DNA of 64,000 bases from Streptomyces sp. NBC_00239 (GCF_036194065.1 NZ_CP108095.1:1426001-1490000); one strand, 5' to 3'; shown: positions 11,814-21,113, numbered from the stretch's first letter. Notes: generated from the sequence alone by a model not told the origin. Translations and numbers: made by a program.

Positions 11814-12077
11814 ATGACCACGACGAAGACGACGAACACGACGGACGCGACGGGCCCGACGGACGCGATGGACGTGATGGAGACGGTGAACGCGATGAAG
11901 GTGACGCGCGGCAATCCCTCGGAGGAGGAACTCGCCGCGGTCCTGACGGTGTTGCTGGCCCTGGGCCAGGGCAGGGACGAGGCGATCCAGGACGCGCCGA
12001 CGCCCGCCAGGGCGTCCTGGGGCGGCCGGATCCGCGGCTTCGGCGCGCCCGCGGGTTCCTGGAGGGCCGCGTCATGA
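11814..12077 (+). CDS. Acyl-CoA carboxylase epsilon subunit
   Basis: An 87-residue protein between the beta and alpha carboxylase genes. The middle carries the epsilon signature [20 protein letters not shown], and the C-terminus has the usual Trp/Arg-rich tail ([17 protein letters not shown]). In Streptomyces such small subunits bind the beta subunit and raise carboxylase activity. The first 25 residues are Thr-rich and repetitive ([10 protein letters not shown]), an uncommon leader. It starts 9 bp after the beta-subunit stop with GAGGAAG just upstream, and its TGA overlaps the ATG at 12074 of the alpha subunit. Position, size and motif make the identification secure. Confidence 0.9.
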   Translation: MTTTKTTNTTDATGPTDAMDVMETVNAMKVTRGNPSEEELAAVLTVLLALGQGRDEAIQDAPTPARASWGGRIRGFGAPAGSWRAAS

Positions 12078-13867
12078 CGTTGACCCGACGCCAGGGGCAG
12101 AACATGCGCAAGGTGCTCATCGCCAATCGAGGCGAAATCGCTGTCCGCGTTGCCCGGGCCTGCCGGGATGCCGGGATCGCGAGCGTAGCCGTCTACGCAG
12201 ACCCGGACCGTGACGCTCTGCATGTCCGCGCGGCAGACGAGGCATTCGCCCTGGGCGGTGACACTCCCGCGACCAGCTATCTGGACATGTCCAAGGTCCT
12301 GCAGGCCGCGGCGGACGCCGGCGCGGATGCCGTCCACCCCGGTTACGGATTCCTGTCGGAGAACGCCGAGTTCGCGCAGGCCGTCATCGACGCCGGCCTG
12401 ACCTGGATCGGCCCGCCCCCGCAGGCCATCCGCGACCTCGGCGACAAGGTCGCCGCCCGTCACATCGCCCAGCGCGCCGGCGCACCCCTGGTCGCCGGCA
12501 CCCCCGACCCCGTCTCCGGGGCCGACGAAGTCGTCGCGTTCGCCAAAGAACACGGCCTCCCGATCGCGATCAAAGCCGCGTTCGGAGGCGGCGGCCGCGG
12601 CCTGAAGGTCGCCCGCACCCTGGAAGAAGTCCCCGAACTCTACGACTCCGCCGTCCGCGAAGCCGTCGCCGCGTTCGGCCGCGGCGAATGCTTCGTCGAG
12701 CGCTACCTCGACAAGCCCCGCCACGTCGAGACGCAGTGCCTGGCCGACACCCACGGCAACGTCGTCGTCGTCTCCACCCGCGACTGCTCCCTCCAGCGCC
12801 GCCACCAAAAGCTGGTGGAAGAGGCCCCGGCGCCGTTCCTGACCCCGGAGCAGAACGCCGAACTGTACGCGGCATCCAAGGCCATCTTGAAGGAAGCCGG
12901 ATACGTCGGCGCGGGCACCGTCGAGTTCCTCGTCGGCACCGACGGCACCATCTCCTTCCTCGAGGTCAACACCCGCCTCCAGGTCGAACACCCCGTCACC
13001 GAGGAAGTCACCGGCATCGACCTCGTGCGGGAGATGTTCCGCATCGCCGACGGCGAGGAACTCGGCTACGGCGACCCCGTCCTGCGCGGCCACTCCTTCG
13101 AGTTCCGCATCAACGGCGAAGACCCCGGCCGCGGCTTCCTGCCCGCCCCCGGCACCGTCACCCTCTTCCAGGCCCCCACCGGCCCCGGCGTCCGCCTCGA
13201 CGCCGGCGTCGAAACCGGATCCGTCATCGGCCCCGCCTGGGACTCGCTCCTCGCGAAGCTGATCGTCACCGGTGCCACCCGCGAGCAGGCCCTCCAGCGG
13301 GCCGCCCGCGCGCTGGCCGAGTTCAAGGTCGAGGGAATGGCCACCGCGATCCCCTTCCACCAGGCCGTCGTGGCCGACCCCGCCTTCCGCCCCGAAGGCG
13401 AGAACCCGTTCACGGTCCACACCCGGTGGATCGAGACCGAGTTCGTCAACACCATCCCCGCCTTCACCACCCCCGCCACCGACGACACGGACGACGAACC
13501 GGGCCGCGAGACCGTCGTCGTCGAGGTCGGCGGCAAACGCCTCGAAGTGTCCCTGCCGTCCTCCCTCGGCATGACACTCGCCCGCACCGCCGCCGCCGGC
13601 GGCGCCAAGCCCAAACGCCGCGCCGCCAAGAAGTCCGGCCCCGCCGCATCCGGCGACACCCTCGCCTCCCCGATGCAGGGAACCATCGTCAAGGTCGCCG
13701 TCGAAGAAGGCCAACACGTCGAAGAAGGCGACCTCGTCGTCGTCCTCGAAGCCATGAAAATGGAACAACCCCTCAACGCCCACCGCACCGGAACCATCAC
13801 CGGACTCGCCGCCAAAGTCGGCGACCCCCTCACCTCCGGCGCCACCATCTGCGAAATCAAGAGCTGA
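12074..13867 (+). CDS. Acyl-CoA carboxylase alpha subunit (biotin carboxylase + biotin carrier)
   Basis: The biotin-charging subunit. It has biotin carboxylase and ATP-grasp regions ([45 protein letters not shown]), an Ala/Lys-rich linker ([10 protein letters not shown]) and a C-terminal biotin carrier domain with the lysine motif EAMKMEQP. The ATG at 12074 overlaps the epsilon stop as ATGA and has GGAGGG 7 bases upstream. The family-typical start [10 protein letters not shown] corresponds to a second in-frame ATG at 12104, so ten extra N-terminal residues are possible. Its codons in the second half are strongly C-ending (CACC, GAAC patterns) compared with neighbours. Together with the two preceding genes it supplies malonyl/methylmalonyl-CoA. 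Confidence 0.96.
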   Translation: MTLTRRQGQNMRKVLIANRGEIAVRVARACRDAGIASVAVYADPDRDALHVRAADEAFALGGDTPATSYLDMSKVLQAAADAGADAVHPGYGFLSENAEFAQAVIDAGLTWIGPPPQAIRDLGDKVAARHIAQRAGAPLVAGTPDPVSGADEVVAFAKEHGLPIAIKAAFGGGGRGLKVARTLEEVPELYDSAVREAVAAFGRGECFVERYLDKPRHVETQCLADTHGNVVVVSTRDCSLQRRHQKLVEEAPAPFLTPEQNAELYAASKAILKEAGYVGAGTVEFLVGTDGTISFLEVNTRLQVEHPVTEEVTGIDLVREMFRIADGEELGYGDPVLRGHSFEFRINGEDPGRGFLPAPGTVTLFQAPTGPGVRLDAGVETGSVIGPAWDSLLAKLIVTGATREQALQRAARALAEFKVEGMATAIPFHQAVVADPAFRPEGENPFTVHTRWIETEFVNTIPAFTTPATDDTDDEPGRETVVVEVGGKRLEVSLPSSLGMTLARTAAAGGAKPKRRAAKKSGPAASGDTLASPMQGTIVKVAVEEGQHVEEGDLVVVLEAMKMEQPLNAHRTGTITGLAAKVGDPLTSGATICEIKS

Positions 13868-13948
13868 ATATCCATTACCCGTTCAGCGGCGCACCATTCC
13901 GTTCCCCATTCTCCACCCCCATTCCATTTCCACTCCAGGAGCCGAGCC

Positions 13949-14140
13949 ATGCGTGTTTCCATAAATCCGGCCATGTGCTGCGCCGCAGGCCAGTGCGCAC
14001 TGATCGCGCCCGATGTGTTCGACCAGGCCGATGACGGCACGATGGTCGTGCTGCTCGCCGAGCCGCCCGCCGAGCGGGCGCACGCGGTACGGGAGGCGGA
14101 GGCCGTGTGTCCCGGCATGGCCATCCAGGTAAAGGGATGA
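13949..14140 (+). CDS. Small [3Fe-4S]-type ferredoxin
   Basis: A 63-residue ferredoxin. Cluster ligands are Cys10 and Cys16 (MCCAAGQC) and a third Cys in VCPGMAI; the middle position of the first motif is Ala, which fits the [3Fe-4S] type that partners Streptomyces P450s. An additional Cys11 sits next to the first ligand. The APDVFDQADDG region is typical of the family. A strong ribosome site (AGGAG) precedes the ATG. Its TGA overlaps the ATG of the reductase downstream (ATGA), so the two electron carriers are made together, and two P450 genes follow in the same direction. Confidence 0.93.
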   Translation: MRVSINPAMCCAAGQCALIAPDVFDQADDGTMVVLLAEPPAERAHAVREAEAVCPGMAIQVKG

Positions 14141-15396
14141 GCCCTTCCGCCCCCGTCGCCGTCGTCGGCGCGTCGGCCGCCGGCACGGCCGTGGTCGAGT
14201 CCCTGCACCGCTCCGGCTACACCGGGCCGGTGACCCTGATCGGGGACGAGGCCAGGTTCCCGTACGAACGACCGCCCCTGTCCAAGCAGGTGCTCACCGG
14301 CGCGCAGCCCCCCGAGTCCACGACCATCCGCGACGCGGCCCGGCTGGCCGAGCGGCCCGGGCTCGACCTGCGCCTCGGCGTCCGGGCCGCGGCCCTGGAC
14401 GTGGCGGCACGCCGGCTGACCCTGGAGACGGGCGAGGAGTTGGACTGCGCCGCTGTCGTCATCGCGACCGGCGTACGCCCGCGCCGGATCCCGGGCATGG
14501 GCGGCATCTCGGGAGTTCACCTCCTGCGGACGGTCGACGACGCGGCCGCCCTGCGCAAGGACCTGCTCGGCGGAGGCGATGTGGTGGTCGTCGGCGGCGG
14601 GGTGCTCGGCACCGAAGTGGCCGCCGCCGCCCGTACGTTGGGCTTGGGCGTCACCGTCGTGACCCTGGACGAACAGCCGCTGGCCCCGGTCCTGGGAACG
14701 TCGCTGGGCGCCCTGGTCGCCGGCGAGCACCGGCGGCGAGGCATCCGGGTGCGCCCGGGGCGGGCGGTGTCCGGGCTGCTGAGCGCGCACGGCCGGGTGA
14801 CGGCGGTGGAGCTGGACGGCGGGGAGGTGATTCCCGCCGACACCGTGGTCGTCGCGGTCGGCTCGGTTCCGGCCACGCAGTGGCTGGACGGCAGCGGACT
14901 CGATCTCGCGGACGGGGTCGGATGCGACAGTTTCTGCGTGGCCGCGCCCTCCGTGTACGCGGCGGGCGACGTGGCGCGCTGGTGGCATCCCCGCTACGAG
15001 CGGGCCCTGCGCGTCGAGCACCGCATGAACGCCTCCGAGCAGGGCATGGTGGTGGCCCGCAACATCCTGGCCTCGCTCACCGTCTCCGGCACCGGGCCGC
15101 AGGCGTACGAACCGGTGCCGTATTTCTGGTCCGACCAGTTCGGCTGGCGCATCCAGGGGTACGGGGTGACCGCGGACAGCCGCCGCACGGAGGTCGTGCG
15201 CGCGGAGCCGGGGGCGTCCGACGACGCGCCGCCCACGGCCGTCGCCCTGTACGGGGACGAGGAGCGGGTCCTGGGCGCCGTGGGCATCGGCCTGCGGCCG
15301 CCCGCGCTGCGGTCGTTGCGGGCCGCCGTGGCCGGGCTGGTGCCGTGGGACGAGGGGCTCGCCACGGCGCGGGCCGCGAGCGGAGGCGCTCGGTAG
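14137..15396 (+). CDS. FAD-dependent ferredoxin reductase
   Basis: A 419-residue NAD(P)H:ferredoxin reductase of the putidaredoxin-reductase/BphA4 type. It has two nucleotide-binding Rossmann motifs: VVGASAAGTAVVESL near the start for FAD and VVVVGGGVLGTEVAAAA near residue 150 for NAD(P)H. It also has PYERPPLSK, ATGVRPRRIPG and the FAD motif VYAAGDVARW. The ATG overlapping the ferredoxin stop was chosen because the FAD motif follows directly; an upstream in-frame start would lie inside the ferredoxin gene. It should pass electrons through the ferredoxin to the P450s at 17273 and 18560. The sequence just after the stop holds a 5-bp stem (15395-15408) too weak to call a terminator. Confidence 0.94.
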   Translation: MSPSAPVAVVGASAAGTAVVESLHRSGYTGPVTLIGDEARFPYERPPLSKQVLTGAQPPESTTIRDAARLAERPGLDLRLGVRAAALDVAARRLTLETGEELDCAAVVIATGVRPRRIPGMGGISGVHLLRTVDDAAALRKDLLGGGDVVVVGGGVLGTEVAAAARTLGLGVTVVTLDEQPLAPVLGTSLGALVAGEHRRRGIRVRPGRAVSGLLSAHGRVTAVELDGGEVIPADTVVVAVGSVPATQWLDGSGLDLADGVGCDSFCVAAPSVYAAGDVARWWHPRYERALRVEHRMNASEQGMVVARNILASLTVSGTGPQAYEPVPYFWSDQFGWRIQGYGVTADSRRTEVVRAEPGASDDAPPTAVALYGDEERVLGAVGIGLRPPALRSLRAAVAGLVPWDEGLATARAASGGAR

Positions 15397-15513
15397 GGGT
15401 TCTCCCCTTTCATTGTCTGGGGTACCCGATAGGGGCCTTCTGTCACTAGCGTGCTGAACGACCCGGGATCACGGGCGCCGTACGTTTCAGAGGCAAAAGG
15501 AATCCTTCCCATC

Positions 15514-17220
15514 ATGAATTCCGGAAACCCGGATGGCAGCCAGAGTTCCGCGTCCGAATTCCTGGCGAGTTTCGACGCGGGACGGCTGCTTTGGCCCTCT
15601 CCGGGTGGTTTCCCCGAGCAGGACCCGGCGGAGCGGCTCGCCGGCGACCGGGTGGTCGGCGAGGTAGGCGCGTTCCTCCGGTCGGCGCTCGACCCGGAGG
15701 AAGTGGACCGCACCGGCCGGCTCCCCGACGGCTTCCTGGCGGCCCTGCAGGAGCGCGGCTTCCTGCGCCTTCGCGCCGAGCCAGAGCTGGGCGGGCTGGG
15801 CCTTTCCGCCTACGACGCCTTCCGGGTCATCGAGGCCGCGGCCGCCTGGTCGGTACCGGCCGGGCAGGTCCTCGGCATCCAGGCCGGTGTCGGAGCGGGG
15901 GCGATGCTCCCGGCGATGCCCGAAGGCGAACTGCGGGACTTCGTCCGGCGCAGGATCGCCGAGGGCATGGTCTCCGGTTTCGCGGACACCGACGCATCGG
16001 GCCAGAACAACACCTTCCCGTCGATGACCGCCACGCTCACCGAGGACGGATCCGCCTATCTGCTGCGCGGCCGCAAGCTGTTCACCGGGCACGGCACCGT
16101 CGCCGATCTGCTCGGCGTCTCCGCCACCGTGACCGAGGGCTCCCGGCGGCGGGTGGGGGCGTTCTTCGTCGACACCCGCGACGCCGCGGGCTTCCGGGTG
16201 TCCGCCGCACTCGACTACCTGGGCAGTCACGGCCTGCCGAACGGCGAGCTGGTCTTCGACGACGTACGAGTCCCCCGCGCGCGGGTCCTCCTCGACGAGG
16301 CCGGAGACCAACTGCCGCCGCTGGTCGGACTGCTGGCGCTGACCGGCCGGACGTACTTCACCGGCGGACCGGCGCTGGCCATCGCCCGCAACTGCCTTCT
16401 CTGGTCACGGGAATTCCTGGCCCGGCGGGCCGTCGACGGGCGAGAACTGGCCTCGTACGACTCGGTGCAGCGGATCGTCGCGGACACCGTCGCCGACGTG
16501 TACGCGATGGACAGCGCGGCACGGTGGAGCCTGAGCGGACAGGGCCCGGCCGACCGGCTCTTCGAGCGGTTCACCGCCAAGAACATCCTCACCACGACGG
16601 CCTGGCGGGTCGTCGACCGGACCATGTCGCTGCTGGCGGCCGAGGGTTTCGAGACCGTCGGCAGCAAGGCGCGGCGCGGCGGGCCGGTGATCCCGCTGGA
16701 GCGGGCGTTCCGTGACGCCCGCGGGCTGAGGATCGCGGGGAACATCGACTTCCGGCTCGACGAGCAGGCCGGCCGGCTGCTGGTGAACCGGCACTACGCG
16801 GGGCAGGCCCGGGCCTGCGAGCCCGCCAAGGAGCTGACGCCCCCGGCTGACCCGCGGCTGTCGCGGTCCAACCAGGAGCATCTCAAGCACCTCGGCCGCA
16901 CGCTCTCCGAACTGAGCCGCCTGTGCGCCTCGTTGACGCGGACGCACGAGGATCCCGAAGTCCTCTTCGCCCGGCAGCACACCCTGGTGGCGGTCGGCCG
17001 CATCGCCACCGAGCTGTTCACGGTCGGTGCCGTGCTGGCCCGGGCGGCGGGCGCGTCCGGCGCGGAGGCCGAGGCGTGCCAGGACATCGCCGATGTGTAC
17101 GGCACCGGGGCGTGGCACCGCGTCGCCACCCACTGGCGTGAGCTGCACGCCTTTTCGGCACCCGACTACGCGAAGGTCAGCGGCCGCTGGCTGGCCGGCA
17201 CGGCCCTGCCCGGCCTGTGA
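15514..17220 (+). CDS. Acyl-CoA dehydrogenase-like flavoprotein, long form
   Basis: A 568-residue protein of the acyl-CoA dehydrogenase superfamily. Visible features are the N-terminal helical part, a middle beta region (GRKLFTGHG; YLGSHGLPNGELVFDDVRVPR) and the C-terminal FAD-binding part ending near PLERAFRDARGLRIAGN (about residue 394-410). A further 130-residue helical tail follows, making it longer than the usual 380-400 and reminiscent of very-long-chain or ACP-associated members. In a PKS cluster such enzymes oxidise CoA- or ACP-bound acyl chains, but the substrate cannot be told here. The ATG at 15514 was chosen over 15451 because the earlier residues are unstructured and AAAAGGA lies upstream. 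The 117-bp gap before it may carry a promoter. Confidence 0.85.
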   Translation: MNSGNPDGSQSSASEFLASFDAGRLLWPSPGGFPEQDPAERLAGDRVVGEVGAFLRSALDPEEVDRTGRLPDGFLAALQERGFLRLRAEPELGGLGLSAYDAFRVIEAAAAWSVPAGQVLGIQAGVGAGAMLPAMPEGELRDFVRRRIAEGMVSGFADTDASGQNNTFPSMTATLTEDGSAYLLRGRKLFTGHGTVADLLGVSATVTEGSRRRVGAFFVDTRDAAGFRVSAALDYLGSHGLPNGELVFDDVRVPRARVLLDEAGDQLPPLVGLLALTGRTYFTGGPALAIARNCLLWSREFLARRAVDGRELASYDSVQRIVADTVADVYAMDSAARWSLSGQGPADRLFERFTAKNILTTTAWRVVDRTMSLLAAEGFETVGSKARRGGPVIPLERAFRDARGLRIAGNIDFRLDEQAGRLLVNRHYAGQARACEPAKELTPPADPRLSRSNQEHLKHLGRTLSELSRLCASLTRTHEDPEVLFARQHTLVAVGRIATELFTVGAVLARAAGASGAEAEACQDIADVYGTGAWHRVATHWRELHAFSAPDYAKVSGRWLAGTALPGL

Positions 17221-17272
17221 AGGGCCCGAGGAACCCGAAGCACACGAGGAGTTCGAGGAATGCGAGGAATTC

Positions 17273-18532
17273 ATGAGCGAACTGCCTGAGGTCCTGGGCG
17301 GTTTCGACCTGACGGACCAGTCGCTGTACGCGGCGGGCGTCCCGTACGACGTGTTCGCGCGGCTGCGCCGCGAGGCACCGGTCTTCTTCCACCCGCCGGG
17401 GACCACCGCCGACGGGGAGGGGTTCTGGGTGCTCACCCGGCACGCCGACATCGTGGCGGCCGGCGCCGACACGGCGTACTCCGCCCAGGGTGGCGGCGAC
17501 CGGGTCGGCGGCGGCTCCCACCTGGAGGACCTGCCGTTCGGCGTGCACGCCGGAGTGCTGTTCGCCATGATGGACAACCCGCGGCACGAGCTGATCAAGC
17601 GGCTGCTGACGCCGGCGGTGACGGGCCGGGTCGCGGCCGGCCTCGCGGACGAGTTGCGCGGTGTCGCGGCCGGACTCGTCGACGCGGCCCTCGCGCACGG
17701 CGGCGGGATCGACTTCATGGGCGAGGTGTCCGAGCCGTTCGCGATCCGGGCGATCGCGCTGATGCTGGGCGCGCCGCGCGCGGACTGGGACCGGCTCGCG
17801 GAGTGGGGCCGGGGCGTGTTGGGCTTCGTCAACCGCCGTACCGGCAAGGTCGACGAGTTCTCCACGACCACGTTCCACGCCATGCAGGCCTACTTCAAGG
17901 AGCTGCTGGACGCCAAGAAGGGCGGGCCGGGCGACGACCTCGGCGCGATCCTCGCGAACGGGGAGATCGACACCGCCGGCGGTGCGGACGGGCTGTCGCC
18001 GTACGAGCGGGAGGCCAACCTCACGCTGCTGCTGATCACCGGTTTCGAGCAGCCCCGCAATGTGATCGCGGCGGCGGTGCAGGCGTTCGCGGACCATCCG
18101 GAGCAGTGGAAGGCGCTGCGCGAGGACCGGTCGCTGCTGCCGACGGCACTGGAGGAGGCGCTGCGCTGGAACCCGCCGAACCCGTACAACCGGCGGACCG
18201 CGACCCGGGACATCGAGCTGCGCGGCGCCCGGATCAAGGCGGGCGACAAGGTCACCTTCTGGTGGCCGGCCGCCAACCGCGACGAGGACGTCTTCCCCGA
18301 GGCGGACGTGTTCGACATCCGCCGGGAGTCCAATCCTCACCTGTCGTTCGGCACCGGCACGCACTTCTGCATGGGCGACGAGGTCGGGCGGCTGGAGATC
18401 CGGCTCGTGCTGGAGGCGCTGCTCGACCGGGTCGCGGAGATCCGCACGGCCGCGCCGGTCGTGTACGCGCCCAACAACAAACACACCGTGATTCTGGACA
18501 TGCCGGTCGGGCTGATCCCCGATGCCGGCTGA
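17273..18532 (+). CDS. Cytochrome P450 with atypical I-helix (TGFEQP)
   Basis: A 419-residue soluble P450. The heme loop FGTGTHFCMG supplies the thiolate Cys366 and the K-helix ExxR is EALR (from Glu295). In the I-helix the usual AGHETT is TGFEQP (256-261): the acidic residue is kept, but the conserved Thr that helps protonate bound oxygen is Gln/Pro. This suggests a non-standard reaction or substrate-assisted oxygen activation. The start was chosen at the ATG with GCGAGGAA upstream; the preceding 50 bp are a run of GAG-rich codons. It lies 27 bp before a second P450 and after ferredoxin and reductase genes, its likely redox partners. It is a tailoring oxidase of the polyketide cluster; site of action unknown. 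Confidence 0.93.
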   Translation: MSELPEVLGGFDLTDQSLYAAGVPYDVFARLRREAPVFFHPPGTTADGEGFWVLTRHADIVAAGADTAYSAQGGGDRVGGGSHLEDLPFGVHAGVLFAMMDNPRHELIKRLLTPAVTGRVAAGLADELRGVAAGLVDAALAHGGGIDFMGEVSEPFAIRAIALMLGAPRADWDRLAEWGRGVLGFVNRRTGKVDEFSTTTFHAMQAYFKELLDAKKGGPGDDLGAILANGEIDTAGGADGLSPYEREANLTLLLITGFEQPRNVIAAAVQAFADHPEQWKALREDRSLLPTALEEALRWNPPNPYNRRTATRDIELRGARIKAGDKVTFWWPAANRDEDVFPEADVFDIRRESNPHLSFGTGTHFCMGDEVGRLEIRLVLEALLDRVAEIRTAAPVVYAPNNKHTVILDMPVGLIPDAG

Positions 18533-18559
18533 CACCAATTACCGGACAGGACACATCAC

Positions 18560-19795
18560 ATGACAGAGACTCACGTTCTTCCTCCGTCCGACGCACCCGA
18601 GGTGCTCCCGTACGACCCCTTCGATCCGGTGTTCCACGCGGATCCGTACAAGGTCTACGAGGAACTGCGGGCGGAGCAGGGCCAGGTCATACGGACGGCC
18701 GCCGGTGTCGCCGTCCTCGGCTACAAGGAGATCGCCGACCTGATGCGCGACCCGCGCTTCGGGCGCGGCGACGGTGCGGGTGTGCAGGACACCCTGATCC
18801 CGACCGGTGAGGGGCTGGTCCGCGCATTCATGTTCATGGACCCGCCGGACCACACCCGGATCCGGTCCCTGGTGAACAAGGTGTTCACGCCGCGCACGGT
18901 GGAGCGGGTGCGGCCGCAGGCCGAGAAGTTCGCCGCCGACCTGCTGGCGAAGCTGCGGGCCGAGCACGGCGCCGGCCCGGTCGACCTGGCGTCCCAGTAC
19001 TACCGCCCGCTGGGTGCGTACGTGCTGAACGTGCTCGTCGGTGTGCCCGAGCGGCACCTGGAGCGGTGCATCGGCTTCGCGAACGACGCCGGGCGCGGTC
19101 TGGACCCGGAGTACACGCTGAGCCCGGCCGAGCTCGCCACCCGCATGGAGGCCCGCGAGGGCTTCGTGGAGATCTCGATCGAGCTGATCGAGGCCCGCCG
19201 CAAGAAGCCGGCCGACGACCTGATGAGCGAGCTGGTCGCGGTCGAGCAGGACGGCGAGAAGCTCACCGAGACGGAGCTGCTGACCACGGCCGCGAACATC
19301 TTCCTGGCCGGCTTCAGCGCCCCGCAGGCCATGATGGGCCTCAGCACGCTGGGCCTGCTGCGCCACCGCGACCAGCTGGACTGGTTCCGTGCGAACCCGG
19401 ACAAGGTCGCCAACTCCGTCGAGGAGCTGATGCGTTACGACTCCGCGGTGCAGCTGGCCAACCGTACGGTGCTGGAGTCCGCGGACATCGCGGGCGTGCC
19501 GGTCGAGGCGGGCGACGAGGTGTTCCTGCTGCTCGGCGCCGCGAACCGGGACGAGAGCTTCTACCCGAACGCGGCCACGCTGGACCTGACGCGCGCCCCC
19601 AGCCGCAATCTCGTCTTCGGGCACGGCATCCACTTCTGCGTGGCCGCGCCGATCGCCCGGCTGCTCACCCAGGTCGGGCTGGGCGCGCTGACCGCGTACG
19701 ACGTGGAGCTGCTGACGGACACGCCCCGCACGAACGGCGCCCTGGCGATCCGCAGCCTGGCGGAGCTCCCGGTCACCCTCGGGGAGGTCAAGTGA
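18560..19795 (+). CDS. Cytochrome P450 lacking the I-helix acid-alcohol pair (AGFSAP)
   Basis: A 411-residue P450. The heme loop is FGHGIHFCVA with Cys360; the last Gly of the consensus is Ala. The I-helix reads AGFSAP (250-255) where AGHETT is usual, so both the acidic residue and the Thr of the proton-relay pair are absent (Ser and Ala/Pro). Such substitutions are seen in P450s that do unusual chemistry or rely on a substrate hydroxyl. It begins 27 bp after the preceding P450 and its TGA overlaps the GTG of the SnoaL-like gene. The three form a coupled group probably acting on the same intermediate. Confidence 0.93.
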   Translation: MTETHVLPPSDAPEVLPYDPFDPVFHADPYKVYEELRAEQGQVIRTAAGVAVLGYKEIADLMRDPRFGRGDGAGVQDTLIPTGEGLVRAFMFMDPPDHTRIRSLVNKVFTPRTVERVRPQAEKFAADLLAKLRAEHGAGPVDLASQYYRPLGAYVLNVLVGVPERHLERCIGFANDAGRGLDPEYTLSPAELATRMEAREGFVEISIELIEARRKKPADDLMSELVAVEQDGEKLTETELLTTAANIFLAGFSAPQAMMGLSTLGLLRHRDQLDWFRANPDKVANSVEELMRYDSAVQLANRTVLESADIAGVPVEAGDEVFLLLGAANRDESFYPNAATLDLTRAPSRNLVFGHGIHFCVAAPIARLLTQVGLGALTAYDVELLTDTPRTNGALAIRSLAELPVTLGEVK

Positions 19796-20151
19796 GCCGC
19801 AACCAGGACGTCCTGGCGCTCGCCGAGCGCTATCTGACGCTGTGGAACGACCCCGACGACGCGGCCCGCCGCACGCTGGCGGAGGAGCTGTTCACCGACG
19901 GCGGCACGTACACGGACCCCAACATCGAGGCCCGTGGCGCCGAGGCGATCGCCGCGTACATCGCGGCGGAGCGTCTGAAGTTCGGTGATCTGGTCTTCAC
20001 CATCGGCCAGTTGATCAGCTCGCACCACGGGGTGGCCCTGTTCACGTGGGAGCTGGGTCCGGCCGGCGCGGGCACGCCCGTGGCCACCGGCTTCGACACG
20101 GTCTTCATCGAAAAGGACCGGCTCGCCGGGGTGTACGGCTTCTTCGCCTGA
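19792..20151 (+). CDS. SnoaL-like / NTF2-fold small protein
   Basis: A 119-residue alpha+beta protein with the features of the SnoaL/NTF2 superfamily: an N-terminal helix (ALAERYLTLWN), a DGGTYTDPNIEARG turn, a helix (GAEAIAAYIAAER) and C-terminal strands (GFDTVFIEKDRLAGVYGFF). Members are cyclases, isomerases, hydratases or just binding scaffolds, so the exact role is open; a cyclase or dehydrating step on the oxidised polyketide is plausible. The GTG overlaps the P450 stop (GTGA) and GGGGAGG precedes it, indicating translational coupling. It is the last gene of this rightward transcript, followed at once by a perfect hairpin. Confidence 0.82.
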   Translation: MSRNQDVLALAERYLTLWNDPDDAARRTLAEELFTDGGTYTDPNIEARGAEAIAAYIAAERLKFGDLVFTIGQLISSHHGVALFTWELGPAGAGTPVATGFDTVFIEKDRLAGVYGFFA

Positions 20152-20159
20152 GCCACGGC

Positions 20160-20192
20160 CGCCTGCCGGTGCCGTCACGGCACCGGCAGGCG
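20160..20192. terminator. Perfect 15-bp hairpin between convergent genes
   Basis: The arms CGCCTGCCGGTGCCG and CGGCACCGGCAGGCG flank a 3-base loop. It lies 8 bp after the SnoaL-like stop and 45 bp from the end of the convergent TetR gene, so it should end transcription from both sides. No T-run follows, as is common for actinobacterial I-shaped terminators. Confidence 0.85.
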
Positions 20193-20237
20193 GGTCGGTC
20201 CGCTCACCCGGCGGGTCGGCCGGCCGGGTGGGTGGCT

Positions 20238-20963
20238 TCAGGCGGCGGCCGGCTCCGGCGCGGCGAGGCCGAGCGACCCGATCAGGTCGAGCATGTCGGC
20301 CTCGTACAGCTTCTCCGGGTCGAGGACCTGGTGGCGCAGGTGGCCGTAGACCTCCAGCGCGAGCAGTCCGTGCATCCGGCTCCACACCCGCAGGCACAAG
20401 GCGACGGCGGCCGGGGGCAGTTCGGGGAAGGACCGGCGCGCCATGGCGACCAGCCCCGGCTGGAAGTCGGACCATTCGTAGTCGCAGGCCGCGCGCGAGG
20501 CCGCGGCCTGCGGCCAGGCGGCGGCGACCAGGCCCAGCAGAGCGGCGCAGAGCCGGTGTTCGGCCTCCTGGGCGGCGCCGTCCTCGGGGGCCTCGTACCC
20601 CGGCACCGGGTCCCCGTAGATCAGCCGGAACTCGTCGGGGTGCGCGATCGCCCACTTGCGGTAGGCGTGCGCGTGGGCGAGCACCTTGTCCCGGGCGCTG
20701 TCGGTGGCCGCGGTGCGGTGCGACTCCTCCAGCACGTTGGCCAGCGAGTCGTAGACGTCGGCGGTCAGCGCGGTGATCAGGTCGTCGCGGCTGCCGAAGT
20801 AGCTGTAGATGGCGCCTGCCGTCATGCCCATCTCGCGGGCGATGGCCCGCAGCGAGATGGAGGCGGGACCGCCGGCCGCCATGTGCCTCAGCGCGATCGC
20901 CTTGATCTCGGACGTGGCTTCGGCCCTCAGTCGGGCCCGTCGGCTCTGCGTCGCATCTCCCAT
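20238..20963 (-). CDS. TetR-family transcriptional repressor
   Basis: A 241-residue regulator. The N-terminal HTH is clear (AIAREMGMTAGAIYSYFGSR), and the C-terminal ligand domain carries FRLIYGDPVPGY, a feature common in Streptomyces TetR proteins of the TetR_C_33-like type (from memory). The ATG at 20963 gives the normal family start; an upstream ATG at 21041 would add 26 residues reaching into the control region and was not chosen. It is divergent from the MFS exporter at 21114, a typical repressor-exporter arrangement in which the pathway product relieves repression. The shared region contains inverted repeats that could be its operator. Confidence 0.92.
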   Translation of the reverse strand: MGDATQSRRARLRAEATSEIKAIALRHMAAGGPASISLRAIAREMGMTAGAIYSYFGSRDDLITALTADVYDSLANVLEESHRTAATDSARDKVLAHAHAYRKWAIAHPDEFRLIYGDPVPGYEAPEDGAAQEAEHRLCAALLGLVAAAWPQAAASRAACDYEWSDFQPGLVAMARRSFPELPPAAVALCLRVWSRMHGLLALEVYGHLRHQVLDPEKLYEADMLDLIGSLGLAAPEPAAA

Positions 20964-21113
20964 GTTTGACAGCCTAACAGAGTTCAGGCACAGTACTCCG
21001 TGCCAAGTCTGAACGGTGTGTAGTAATGTCGCAGCGTTCATACTTCACCCCCCGCTCAATCTCCAGACCTCCCCTGTGCAACCTCGCTCACTACCCAAGA
21101 AGGAAGCCAAGTC
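20964..21113. promoter_or_regulatory. Divergent tetR/MFS control region with inverted repeats
   Basis: This 150-bp gap is less GC-rich than its surroundings. It holds GTTCAG (20982-20987) facing CTGAAC (21009-21014), and inside it GGCAC (20987-20991) facing GTGCC (21000-21004). The two symmetric pairs have slightly different centres, so there may be two half-overlapping operators. TTGACA is present at 20966-20971 and TAATGT near 21025 could be a -10 for the exporter. Binding by the TetR protein is inference. Confidence 0.45.

Noticed and set aside
11666..13783. 705-residue minus-strand frame rich in Gly, Asp and Val
   Set aside because: It is antisense to the carboxylase alpha subunit, lacks any family motif and mirrors its codon pattern.
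15395..15408. Terminator after the ferredoxin reductase
   Set aside because: The stem is only 5 bp with a 4-base loop, too weak to claim.
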